From Labrys sp. WJW (GTDB lineage Bacteria; Pseudomonadota; Alphaproteobacteria; Rhizobiales; Labraceae): DNA of 64,000 nucleotides. The notes under the pieces are model-generated. The model did not search any database, had not been told where the DNA came from, and saw only the letters and a program-made list of their open reading frames with translations. The stretch is from NCBI RefSeq assembly GCF_001676615.1, contig NZ_LYXZ01000040.1, forward strand, positions 124,001-188,000, written 5' to 3'. Both the position numbers and the translations under genes were made by a program. This document shows, piece after piece, positions 7,722-14,769 of the stretch; within the stretch, counting starts at the first letter, position 1; every line of letters starts with the position of its first letter.

Positions 7722-7847
7722 TCATGGGCGGTAATAGTCCGCCTCGTAGCCGCCTGCCCAAACGCTGACAGCCACCACAACAACCACAATGACGAAGAAG
7801 AGGATGACGCCTACCGGGTTGGCTTTGAAGTCCTCGCGGAAGCTCAC
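7722..7847 (-). CDS. 41-residue single-span membrane peptide (holin-like)
   Basis: A GTG at 7847 overlaps the stop of the upstream membrane gene as GTGA, with GGGA eight bases before it. The peptide begins VSFREDFKANPVG, then has one strongly hydrophobic helix, ILFFVIVVVVVAVSVW, and a short acidic tail ending EADYYRP. Size and topology (charged N-terminus, one span, short tail) fit a phage pinholin/holin or a small regulatory membrane peptide. It is too short for routine gene calling. The tight coupling and clean hydrophobic profile support it as real. Lysis function is inference. Confidence 0.6.
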   Translation of the reverse strand: MSFREDFKANPVGVILFFVIVVVVVAVSVWAGGYEADYYRP

Positions 7848-8233
7848 TTCCCGGTCCCTTCGCTTTGACCAAATGTAGCCTGCACCGCCCTTGCGGGGAG
7901 CGGATAACCAAGCCTTGAGAAAAGCGCCATCATCCCCCGACGCATGATGTAGAGGCTCCCGTAGAATGCAGCCTCAACGATAGCCTTTACGGTGCTGAGA
8001 AAGATAAGGAGCGGGAGCCACCGGGCGGACTGTCCCTCATCAAAGGTAAATTCCCATTTGCCGATATAAGCAACAGGCCCGACGCCATGGTTGAGAACCT
8101 CGAAGGGCCACGAGGCAGGGTTGCGGGTATCGCGGCGCGCGTAGACGGCGCCAATAAAGGGAATGCTGAGATAGGCGTTCATGGTGATGGTGGAAACCTG
8201 CAATACCAATTGAAGACGTTCGCCTTCTGGCAT
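7844..8233 (-). CDS. Small membrane protein, start uncertain
   Basis: 129 residues if translation starts at the ATG at 8233; the frame is open upstream to 8554, but that part carries Rha remnants. It has a moderately hydrophobic N-terminal helix (NAYLSIPFIGAVY), a soluble middle and a clear membrane helix (WLPLLIFLSTVKAIVEAAFY) with a basic C-terminal tail. Its stop overlaps the start of the 41-residue membrane peptide, so the two form a coupled pair. A phage lysis or exclusion pair is possible; no family was recognised. Confidence 0.5.
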   Translation of the reverse strand: MPEGERLQLVLQVSTITMNAYLSIPFIGAVYARRDTRNPASWPFEVLNHGVGPVAYIGKWEFTFDEGQSARWLPLLIFLSTVKAIVEAAFYGSLYIMRRGMMALFSRLGYPLPARAVQATFGQSEGTGK

Positions 8234-8318
8234 CCACAGGACTCCTCCGTCCAATATCGAAATAGAGTCGATCAGGTCGATTGAGTCGCGAAAGGACTCG
8301 TTGAGGGATACATCGGAT

Positions 8319-8620
8319 GTGTCCCTCTTCCGGGGCGGGAGCCTTGAGGGCAGCCTCCATGCGGTTGAACTCGGTGATGTACGCGACCTTGAAGCGGAGA
8401 GCCTTCTCATGTTGAAGGCGGGCATCTGGCGGGTCCCGAAGCCCACCTTCTGCGTGAAGTTCGTGGCGTGGAACCATGCCGGCCCTTGTCCCTCAAGATT
8501 GAGGAGCAAGGCTTCGATGTCACGGAGCACATTATCGTGGCGTTTCGCGAACACCTGGGCGATGTCCTTTCAGTTGGCGAACGCGGTTCCGTTCTCGACG
8601 CGGAGAGCGACGTTGGAGAC
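8319..8620 (-). pseudogene. Rha-family phage antirepressor/regulator remnant 1
   Basis: The minus strand reads LRVENGTAFAN, stop (TGA at 8570-8572), then KDIAQVFAKRHDNVLRDIEA, which is the Rha signature (S/K-x-xIAxxFxKRHDNVLRDI). After QMPAFNM there is a deletion and frameshift, and the Rha C-terminal helix (EKALRFKVAYITEFNRMEAA) continues in another frame to about 8319. Rha proteins are phage regulators, first known from P22/phi-80-type phages. This copy has at least one nonsense codon, one deletion and one frameshift, so it is dead. Confidence 0.8.
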
Positions 8621-8712
8621 TGACCAGCCGCTCTTAGCGCAATCCAATGTCGCTAGACTTCCAGCGCGACCAAGATACAAACTGTGTGGAAGACCTTGCA
8701 AGGGAGGGGCAA

Positions 8713-9132
8713 ATGAAGGCCGCTACACTTTTGTGCTTGGCGGGGCTCGTGGTTGGCGGCCACTCAGGTTCTGTTATGGCAGCAACTAACCGCCCCCATG
8801 TTACCGCTCCGAAGCACGCGAAGGCAGGTGTGCCGCTTTTACTGGGGAAGGATTACGACCTCGATCATAACTGTAAGGTCATTCCAGGATTGAAAGTTGT
8901 CATTGTATCTCCTCCCAGCAATGGAATAATCAAGGTTTTAGATCATACAGCATTCACTCACTACCCACGTTCAAACGTCCGCTACAAGTGCAACAAGAAG
9001 CGTTCACAAATGCTCGCCACGTTCTACACATCAAGACCGGGATTTGCAGGGCATGACCATGCAGTCGTTCGTGTAATATCGCCGCTTGGCGGCACAGAGC
9101 CAGTCTACTCATACGATATCAGTGTGAACTGA
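8713..9132 (+). CDS. Secreted small protein, unknown function
   Basis: 139 residues from the ATG at 8713, chosen because GGGAGGGG sits just upstream and the protein then begins with a clean Sec signal (MKAATLLCLAGLVVGG..., cleavage near VMAATN). The mature part is beta-rich: a repeated V-x-PPxNGxI stretch, one Cys pair (Cys in DHNCKV and YKCNKK) and a TFYTSRPGFAGHD segment typical of Ig-like or cadherin-type secreted modules (TPKPGFxGxDxF pattern). It is inserted on the opposite strand between the two Rha remnants, so it may be a moron or a later arrival. Confidence 0.65.
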   Translation: MKAATLLCLAGLVVGGHSGSVMAATNRPHVTAPKHAKAGVPLLLGKDYDLDHNCKVIPGLKVVIVSPPSNGIIKVLDHTAFTHYPRSNVRYKCNKKRSQMLATFYTSRPGFAGHDHAVVRVISPLGGTEPVYSYDISVN

Positions 9133-9430
9133 GCCTGCGCGTACGGCTCTCCGCGAAGCCGTCGCGGGTCATTTCATAGGCGGGCATCTGCCGGGTGCCG
9201 AAGCCTGTCTTGGCAGTTTATGTCGTGGCGCGAAACCACCCGTCCATATAGAGCGCAGATTTGCGCGCTAAGTCGAATACGGCGCGGATGTCACGAAGCA
9301 CCTCCTTGTGTCCCTTGTCGAATACCTCGGCGATGTCCTTTGACTTCGCGAAGGCGGTGCCGTTCTCGATGCGGAGAGCGGGGAGCTTGACCCGGCGTGC
9401 TTTCCTCCCCACCTTGCTATTATCCACCAT
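9133..9430 (-). pseudogene. Rha-family remnant 2
   Basis: LPALRIENGTAFAKSKDIAE, then VFDKGHKEVLRDI, then a TAA stop (9218-9220), then in the same frame GFGTRQMPAYEMTRDGF, the Rha core. The frame ends a few codons later (TGA at 9119-9121) without the C-terminal half. It is clearly paralogous to remnant 1 (both have NGTAFA, VLRDI and GFGTRQMPA) but broken at a different place, so the two decayed independently after duplication or came from two phages. Confidence 0.78.
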
Positions 9431-9445
9431 CAGGGAGAGGATGCG

Positions 9446-9664
9446 ATGTCGGAAGAGCGCTTCGACACCCCCACGCTCAATGCCGGAATGGATATCTCGG
9501 TGAAGCCCGACGGGGACAAATACGCCGTTAGGATCATCCTACGTGGCGTGCTACAGGGCGCACCTCGCTTTGCCACCAAAGGAGAGGCCGACCGGGTTGC
9601 GGATGAGATGCGACAAAAGGTACTTCAAGTGCGTGCCCAATTTCAGCCGGTACGTGCTCGCTAA
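9446..9664 (+). CDS. Small hypothetical protein
   Basis: 72 residues with a good GGGAGAGG ribosome-binding site. A strand-helix pattern (DKYAVRIILRGVL, then TKGEADRVADEMRQKVLQ) looks like a small alpha-beta protein. Its stop overlaps the stop of the convergent serine recombinase by 3 bp. No family was recognised. Confidence 0.5.
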   Translation: MSEERFDTPTLNAGMDISVKPDGDKYAVRIILRGVLQGAPRFATKGEADRVADEMRQKVLQVRAQFQPVRAR

Positions 9665-10308
9665 ATCCCCCAAGCGGCCAATGCTGCCTCCGCCTTCACC
9701 GGCTCCTCACGCACCCTGATAACCGTCTGCCGCGTGAGGCCGGTGGCCTTGGCAATCTCCGAAGTCCCCGCGCCGCGCTCCACCATGCCCCGGACAATCC
9801 CCAGTTGCTCCCGGCTGTAGCTGGGCTTGCGCCCGAGATAAGCCTTGCCGTCTCCCTCCTGCTTGGCCTTAGCAGCCGCTATGCCAGCCTTCTGGGCTTC
9901 CTTCGTGGCTTCCGCCTGGGCTTGTGAAAGGGCCGCCATGAAGCCGATAAGGGCATCCCGAACGGCTTGCTGCATGGGGTCCTTGGTGGCACCGTCGAAG
10001 GTGAGCCCATTGATAACCGTGCGGATGACCACACCCCGCTTCATGAATTCCCGGATGGCCTCGCATACGTCCTGGTAGTTGCGGCCTAGGCGGTCCACCC
10101 AACGCACTACCAGCGTGTCTCCCTTGCGGAGGATGTCGAAGAGCCTGCGGCCCTCGGGGCGTTCCTTGAGGGCGGTGGCAAGACCAGACACGCCGTCATC
10201 GGCGACCACCTCATCAATCTTGAACCCGGCTTGCTCGGCTTGGGTCCGCTGATGGGCGATGTTCTGTTCGGTGGTCGAGACACGGGCATAGAGGACGGTG
10301 CGAGTCAT
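9661..10308 (-). CDS. Serine recombinase (resolvase/invertase family)
   Basis: 215 residues from the ATG at 10308. The catalytic serine lies in YARVST (Ser11), followed by the family residues DDGVSGL, KGDTLVVRWVDRLGR and the long E-helix (ALIGFMAALSQAQAEATKEA). The C-terminal helix-turn-helix (YSREQLGIVRGMVERGAGTS, then GLTRQTVIRVRE) is of the Hin/resolvase type. A longer open frame to 10404 lacks a convincing start. Such enzymes resolve cointegrates or invert segments. No transposase of the Tn3 type is nearby, so it probably belongs to the phage or island. Intact by motif. Confidence 0.92.
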   Translation of the reverse strand: MTRTVLYARVSTTEQNIAHQRTQAEQAGFKIDEVVADDGVSGLATALKERPEGRRLFDILRKGDTLVVRWVDRLGRNYQDVCEAIREFMKRGVVIRTVINGLTFDGATKDPMQQAVRDALIGFMAALSQAQAEATKEAQKAGIAAAKAKQEGDGKAYLGRKPSYSREQLGIVRGMVERGAGTSEIAKATGLTRQTVIRVREEPVKAEAALAAWGI

Positions 10309-10751
10309 GACGGCGGATGCTCCAGAGATGTACGAAAGGGTCACGTCCACAGAAATACATGTCCGTAGATCAAAGTAAACCCTAACGTACACCTTGACGG
10401 GCATCCCTCCACCTGTCCTCTGAGGTATACCCCTGCGGACTGTATCCGTTTAGAAGTCCAACTTTTCAGCGCGCACTGTCACCACAACTGAGTGGTTCAA
10501 GGGAATGGAGCGAGGCCCGATAGGAATTCTACGCGCATTGTCAAAAGCCATAATAGGCAAGAATCTGTTACTACGGTGAAATCTGGATTGATGTTTGCCG
10601 AGCCATTGAAACATGCTTAACATTCAAGCGAATCATAAGATGTTATTGTCAGGGCACCATATCGAAATATGAATTGAGCGGATGCATACAGTATTGCTCT
10701 GATTTTGAGAGAGGGACGCGCTTACTCTGTGGTGTCTGTCGACAGCGATTG
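10309..10751. other. Non-coding gap right of the recombinase
   Basis: 443 bp. The first 110 bp (recombinase promoter side) contain imperfect TGTACG...CGTACA arms 55 bp apart that could be part of a crossover (res) site. The rest becomes AT-richer toward 10670 and leads into the small-protein cluster. No ORF or strong hairpin is seen. Confidence 0.4.
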
Positions 10752-11234
10752 ATGTCGAGATCAAGTAAGATTCTGCTTTTGCTTAGTAGTGGAGAAATCT
10801 TTGAAGCAGAGGGCTTTGATAGCGTGAGTAAATGGTTCACGGCTAAAGTTTTAAGATGGCTAATATTCAGCATCATCTTTTCATTGCTGCCGCTAGGCCT
10901 TGACTACCTCATGGCCCTATCGCGCTCCAAAAGCCCCTCGGGGTCGATATGGGCGGACGTCATCGGTCGCGGCGAGCTGTGCCTCATTGCCGTAACCTTG
11001 TCTGCCGTGGGCGCAGGCGAGATGTACGGAACGCAGCTCAAGGGTGAAAGGCTTAGTGTCATCCTTGGCGGCGCATCTTTGATAAACACCATGCTTGGTG
11101 TTGCCCTTTACGTCATGATGAAGTCGGCCGCAGATACGCCGTCAGCGTATATTTTATTTTCAATTATTATATTTTTCAGCACCCTTGTTGTTGCAACAAG
11201 TTGCATCGCCGCATCGGAGACTAAGGGTGTTTGA
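10752..11234 (+). CDS. Four-span membrane protein, first gene of an overlapping trio
   Basis: 160 residues from the ATG at 10752. An in-frame ATG at 10674 would add a Cys-containing 26-residue stretch (YCSDF...LLCGVCRQR), so the longer form with a possible metal site cannot be excluded. Four hydrophobic helices: LIFSIIFSLLPLGLDYLM, LCLIAVTLSAVGAGEMYG, LSVILGGASLINTMLGVALY and AYILFSIIIFFSTLVVATSC. Its stop overlaps the GTG start of the next gene by 5 bp. GC content is lower than in the chromosomal parts, consistent with acquired DNA. No family was recognised. Confidence 0.65.
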   Translation: MSRSSKILLLLSSGEIFEAEGFDSVSKWFTAKVLRWLIFSIIFSLLPLGLDYLMALSRSKSPSGSIWADVIGRGELCLIAVTLSAVGAGEMYGTQLKGERLSVILGGASLINTMLGVALYVMMKSAADTPSAYILFSIIIFFSTLVVATSCIAASETKGV

Positions 11235-11442
11235 GAATTGGGCACTACTAGGTTCATTGGCATCAATCGCGGCCGCTATCGTGTCGGTCGTCGCGGTGTT
11301 CAGGATGCAGCGCAGAATTACGAGAATGGAGCAATCACTCAGGTCAAAATATCGCGACCTCCCCCCGACTCCAGATGTCGAAGACCCAAGAGAAAACGAC
11401 GACCACGCGGACGCTTTCGACGATAACGAGGATGACCGCTAA
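11230..11442 (+). CDS. Single-span small membrane protein with acidic tail
   Basis: 70 residues from a GTG at 11230 that overlaps the upstream stop. The N-terminal helix (WALLGSLASIAAAIVSVVAV) is followed by an amphipathic basic stretch (RMQRRITRMEQSLRSKYR) and a very acidic end (DDHADAFDDNEDD). It ends in TAATG shared with the next gene. The membrane anchor, coiled helix and acidic tail look like an adaptor subunit. The role is unknown. Confidence 0.62.
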   Translation, partial: FENWALLGSLASIAAAIVSVVAVFRMQRRITRMEQSLRSKYRDLPPTPDVEDPRENDDHADAFDDNEDDR

Positions 11443-11717
11443 TGGCCGAACCGCGCTTTATGCTTGTACAACTCCCCCGCCGGGCAAGCCTGCCTTCGGA
11501 GAAAATTCGGCCAGTCTTGGACAAGGCGCTCGACTGGATTGAAGTCAGTCCCAATACTTGGCTCCTTTGGACGAGTTCGTCCGCAGAACGTTGGTACAAG
11601 CGATTGGAACGGAAGTTTGGGCCAAATACCCGCTTCTTTATCGCGGCAATTGACCCTGAGAACCGGCATGGCCGCATGCCGGAATCTTTCTGGGAGTTCC
11701 TGGATAAGCCGCGATGA
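11442..11717 (+). CDS. Small Cas2/VapD-fold-like protein, third gene of the trio
   Basis: 91 residues starting within the stop of the upstream gene (TAATG). The order of elements is strand (FMLVQL), helix (SEKIRPVLDKALDWIEV), strand (TWLLWTS), helix (AERWYKRLERKFG), strand (TRFFIAAID), with an end like MPESFWEFL. This matches the ferredoxin-like small proteins related to Cas2/VapD (a W-L-x-T/S-x-S strand, then NDRLFI-type strand). That is pattern reasoning, not a confirmed homology. Cotranslation with two membrane proteins suggests a three-part complex. Confidence 0.6.
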   Translation: MAEPRFMLVQLPRRASLPSEKIRPVLDKALDWIEVSPNTWLLWTSSSAERWYKRLERKFGPNTRFFIAAIDPENRHGRMPESFWEFLDKPR

Positions 11718-11922
11718 AGTTGTAGTTTCAATTCGGTATGTACGCGGTTGAATTGAACTGGCCGATCTACCTATCTCACTGCTAGACGTGAGTGACTGAG
11801 TATATTCAAGGCTTGAAAAATCAGTTCACATATTTCTATGCCCATAAGCAGAAATGTCTTCGTGCTCCGCCATTGCTCAGGCACTAAATTTAAGCGGCTA
11901 AAACACATCATGGGAACCTCGC

Positions 11923-12159
11923 GTGCCCTTTTCTCAAACGCTAGCGATGACCGTTCAGCGCGCCCGAGCGCAGATGGCGAGGGCCGGCGCGGGGGGAATA
12001 GCCGGAGCGGGCGCAGGTCTGGCTTTCTTTGGCACGCAAGGAGCTGGCATCGCTGCCCTCGGCACGGCTGCAGGGGTGCCGCTATGGGTTGTTCCGGGGG
12101 CGGGCTCGATGTTCGCCAAGACGCTGCACGAAGAGCTTACGAAGCGCAAAGGTGATTAG
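11923..12159 (+). CDS. Gly/Ala-rich hydrophobic small protein
   Basis: 78 residues from GTG 11923, or 70 from ATG 11947; neither has a strong ribosome-binding site. The middle is a long GxxxG-type segment (GGIAGAGAGLAFFGTQGAGI, then AALGTAAGVPLWVVPGAG) with a basic end (EELTKRKGD). Such sequences occur in double-glycine bacteriocin-like peptides and in small holin-like or pore-like proteins. No export or immunity gene is visible nearby, so neither role is supported beyond composition. Confidence 0.5.
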   Translation: MPFSQTLAMTVQRARAQMARAGAGGIAGAGAGLAFFGTQGAGIAALGTAAGVPLWVVPGAGSMFAKTLHEELTKRKGD

Positions 12160-12500
12160 GCGCAGGCATCGGAGCCTTGCCTGCCCCTGAAGGCTGGCTT
12201 ATCTCTATCGATGCGGTGGCCGGCCGGGCTGCCGTCCCGGCTCCCCTGCGCTAGAGGACTGGATTGCTACGAGCGGGGACCACGGGGAGCAAGCCTGCGG
12301 TTCCCAACCTCATCCGATGATGCCCTTTTTCGGGGGGCGCGGAAGGTGACAAGAGGGTGATGGTGAGCCGCACTGTCACCCTTACTTGTGCCTCCAGGAC
12401 CTCCAGAAAGCGCAGCGGGCGCGTGCTCTAGTCGGCGCGATACCGTCCGCGTGCTTTGATCTCCGGGCGCGTGCGTGGCATCGCGAGGGGGGCATGGGGG

Positions 12501-12540
12501 GATTGCGCGACTATTCCAGTCGAGGCCCTGTCTCAGATTT
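12501..12540. repeat. Direct repeat, left copy, flanking the fosX cassette
   Basis: GATTGCGCGACTATTCCAGT followed by CGAGGCCC is repeated at 14612 with two differences in the first 28 bp and weaker similarity beyond. An internal GACT-GGAAT-AGTC inverted word (minus strand) marks it as a possible recombination or binding site. Confidence 0.75.
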
Positions 12541-12575
12541 TTCCGGCAAAACAATTCGGTACCCCTAAGGCCACC

Positions 12576-13028
12576 TTACAGCAACCAGTTGGCGTACTTC
12601 CATGTGACGCAGCGGGCGTAGTTAGGGAGTTCTTCGGAGACCGATGCGGGATTAAGGTTGCCGTCGTTAGTGCAGTAGGGCGCGTATTTGCTATCGTCAC
12701 CCAACTTCACGCTCAAGCAATTCTGAAAGTCACCCGCTGTAGCACATTCTTGACGCGCCGATGAGAACGCTGCGCATGCAAGTTCAGCGGGGCAAAGACG
12801 ATCAAGCTTGGCTTTCTCAAGTTGATGTAGTGCGTTTCGAGCACTTTGCCGGTCCTTTGCAGCTTGGGCATCAACTGCGGCCTGCCGCGCCTGTGCCGCC
12901 ACTTGCTCGGGAGTTTCGCCGTAGTGTGTGATGTATGAATGGGCACTGCCTATGGCGACTATACCCGCGAGGATGGCAGCAACTATCCCAAAGTCTTTGA
13001 GGGTCGGTGTTGCTCGGCGCTTTTCCAT
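12576..13028 (-). CDS. Membrane-anchored Cys-rich periplasmic protein, unknown
   Basis: 150 residues. A basic N-terminus and one membrane helix (FGIVAAILAGIVAIGSAHSY) are followed by an Ala/Gln/Arg coiled stretch (QARQAAVDAQAAKDRQSARN) and a Cys-rich end: CPAELAC, then RQEC, then FQNC, YC and RC, i.e. six cysteines likely forming disulfides outside the membrane. It sits at the 3' end of the repeat-bounded cassette, 30 bp downstream of fosX on the same strand. No family was recognised. Confidence 0.65.
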   Translation of the reverse strand: MEKRRATPTLKDFGIVAAILAGIVAIGSAHSYITHYGETPEQVAAQARQAAVDAQAAKDRQSARNALHQLEKAKLDRLCPAELACAAFSSARQECATAGDFQNCLSVKLGDDSKYAPYCTNDGNLNPASVSEELPNYARCVTWKYANWLL

Positions 13029-13058
13029 GGCCTGAGGGTATGCTGGAGGGTAGCGATG

Positions 13059-13496
13059 TCAACAAGCAGTCAAAACATTTCGGCCCCTGGCGTACCTATT
13101 CAGGCGCTCCTGAAGGGTGCCCGTGTGGAGCTCGAACATGTGATTATCGTCGTCGTAAAAGTATATGGACTGCCCCTCACCGGGAACCCGAGAGCGCCCC
13201 TCTCTCACCTCCAGGTTGAGAGACCTAATCCGCCTGAGATAGTCCTCGTATTCATCATCAGTGATTTTGAAGGCGACGTGATTATAGCTTCTCGTTGGAA
13301 GTTCCTCTCCCTCCATAGTGGCAACCCAAACGGCTTCACCTTCGCTTCCGATTAGGAAAAAGCGCTCCTTAGAAAGTGAGAAGGTCTCAAGGCCACTGTC
13401 GTAGACTTTCTTGGCGTCGAAAACGCTCGTCAGAATTTGTTCCATGCGGTCGAGGTCGCGAACTATGAAAGTGATATGACTCAATCCCTGAACCAA
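13059..13496 (-). CDS. fosX: Fosfomycin resistance hydrolase FosX
   Basis: 145 residues, a glyoxalase/VOC-fold enzyme. It follows FosX along its length: HITFIVRDLDRMEQIL, then TFSLSKERFFLIG, then SYNHVAF, then GEGQSIYFYDDDNHMFELHT. Metal ligands His7, His73 and Glu122 are in place, and Glu44, the general base that lets FosX use water instead of a thiol, is present (it separates FosX from FosA/FosB). FosX hydrates fosfomycin's epoxide with Mn2+. Homologues are known from Listeria and Mesorhizobium. It is 31 bp downstream of the DUF3800 gene on the same strand, inside a repeat-bounded cassette of low GC. The native substrate may differ from the drug. Confidence 0.92.
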   Translation of the reverse strand: MVQGLSHITFIVRDLDRMEQILTSVFDAKKVYDSGLETFSLSKERFFLIGSEGEAVWVATMEGEELPTRSYNHVAFKITDDEYEDYLRRIRSLNLEVREGRSRVPGEGQSIYFYDDDNHMFELHTGTLQERLNRYARGRNVLTAC

Positions 13497-13527
13497 GTGG
13501 TTTCACCCTTTCCAGCGCCTATCCCAA

Positions 13528-14559
13528 TCAGCGCATATATATCTTTTCAATGAAGCGCGGAGCACACATAGATCTACCACCGCCCCTAAAAGCTCGTAGC
13601 TCGTCTTTGTAAGTTATGCCACTTTGATCGGGCGTGTTGGTAAGTACGACTACCTCCACTCCACCATTTTTCCTATCGATCATCAATGAAGGAATAAGGC
13701 CCCACGCCTTCTTTCTGAGATTACCTTTCAACGCTCTTCGTACGCCATTCGTCACGATATCAACTAGTTCCAGACCGGGATGCGAAGCAGAGAGAAATCG
13801 CATGTCCTCAGTCATGATCATCTTGATGTCAACTGGGGGAATTCTCTCGTCAATTGGGTGAGCCAAGAACTGTCTCTTGTAGGCTGAAATACCTCCAACC
13901 AGCTTAAATCGGTCGAAATAACTATAGTCACCCCATTCAATTCTTCCCGCTGGCTCTTTCATCGATTGGGACTCTAGTTGCGGCAAAACCCCAAACGAAA
14001 ACCACCGCTCCCACGGCGTCAGGCCGGGGAGTAGATCCTTAGCATCAAAAACCCAGTGAAACGCCCCCAACTCCTTCGGGTGCCGTTGGCAATGATACAG
14101 GGTTCCCGTCTCAAGCGCTAAACGCAATAATCTTACCGTAAGAACGCTCTGGCAATAGAGTGGGGGCGGCATCGCTTCCAATTCCTGTCGATGGCCCCAC
14201 AGGAGCGAATGGATTTCGGCCGTGTGAGCCTCCGTGAGATGTTGGGTAATCGCATCCTCTTGACTCCGCTTGTGTGCCAAAATGTCCGCCTCAACGTGCA
14301 TCCCGCCGTCCATCATGACGACCTCAAATATCACTTCATTCCTTTGGAGAATAGAAATAATATTTTCATAGTGATGCTCGCCCAGAAGCCGCCCTTTTAC
14401 CTCACCATTGTGCATGGGTAGGCTTGGACGCAACTTGCTATATTTTAAGATCACTTTCGCCATTCGGTGATCAGGGATTACGAGCGCACCAACAAGTGAG
14501 ATGCTGTTGCGCTTTCCAATGCCGCTAAAGGTGCCGCTTTCATCGATGAATATGTGCAT
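13528..14559 (-). CDS. DUF3800 family protein
   Basis: 343 residues opening MHIFIDESGTFSG, the FIDESG motif that defines DUF3800 (an RNase H-like fold with an Asp-Glu acidic start). Later acidic residues (WVFDAKD, and LELVDIVTNGVRRAL near residue 265) fit the second acidic helix of the fold. DUF3800 genes are common in phages, islands and defence loci and are presumed nucleases or nucleotide-handling proteins; activity is not established. It begins just inside the right-hand direct repeat and leads the cassette with fosX and the Cys-rich protein. Intact. Confidence 0.85.
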   Translation of the reverse strand: MHIFIDESGTFSGIGKRNSISLVGALVIPDHRMAKVILKYSKLRPSLPMHNGEVKGRLLGEHHYENIISILQRNEVIFEVVMMDGGMHVEADILAHKRSQEDAITQHLTEAHTAEIHSLLWGHRQELEAMPPPLYCQSVLTVRLLRLALETGTLYHCQRHPKELGAFHWVFDAKDLLPGLTPWERWFSFGVLPQLESQSMKEPAGRIEWGDYSYFDRFKLVGGISAYKRQFLAHPIDERIPPVDIKMIMTEDMRFLSASHPGLELVDIVTNGVRRALKGNLRKKAWGLIPSLMIDRKNGGVEVVVLTNTPDQSGITYKDELRAFRGGGRSMCAPRFIEKIYMR

Positions 14560-14611
14560 TCCACCCTGGAGCCCTGTCTAGCTGAGGAGGGGTGTTACAA
14601 GCGCCGGTCGC

Positions 14612-14651
14612 GATTGCGCGATTATTTCAGTCGAGGCCCCTACTCACTTTC
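14612..14651. repeat. Direct repeat, right copy, flanking the fosX cassette
   Basis: Near-identical to 12501-12540. A further degenerate copy (ATTATTTCGAGGTCCCTCAC) follows at about 14665-14685, so the right side carries a partial tandem. The copy lies 50 bp upstream of the DUF3800 start and may include its promoter. Confidence 0.75.
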
Positions 14652-14769
14652 CTAACCTAAATTATTTCGAGGTCCCTCACCTATGGCATCTCACAATTCT
14701 ATTCAAAAAACTGTATAAACTGCCAAATGCATGCCCACTTGAATAGGACATACCAAGAGTCTGTGTGGA

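Noticed and set aside
9405..9440. Rightward T7-promoter-like stretch ending CAGGGAGAGG
   Set aside because: Only the GGGAGA end fits; the CACT core is absent, and the sequence is explained as a ribosome-binding site for the gene at 9446.
12267..12554. 95-residue leftward frame left of the fosX cassette
   Set aside because: Low-complexity Arg/Pro/His composition, no ribosome-binding site, and it runs through the direct repeat.
14560..14600. Possible further phage promoter (CTAGCTGAGGAGGGGTGTTA)
   Set aside because: It needs gaps to align with the 6902/7050 sites and lies outside the phage block.
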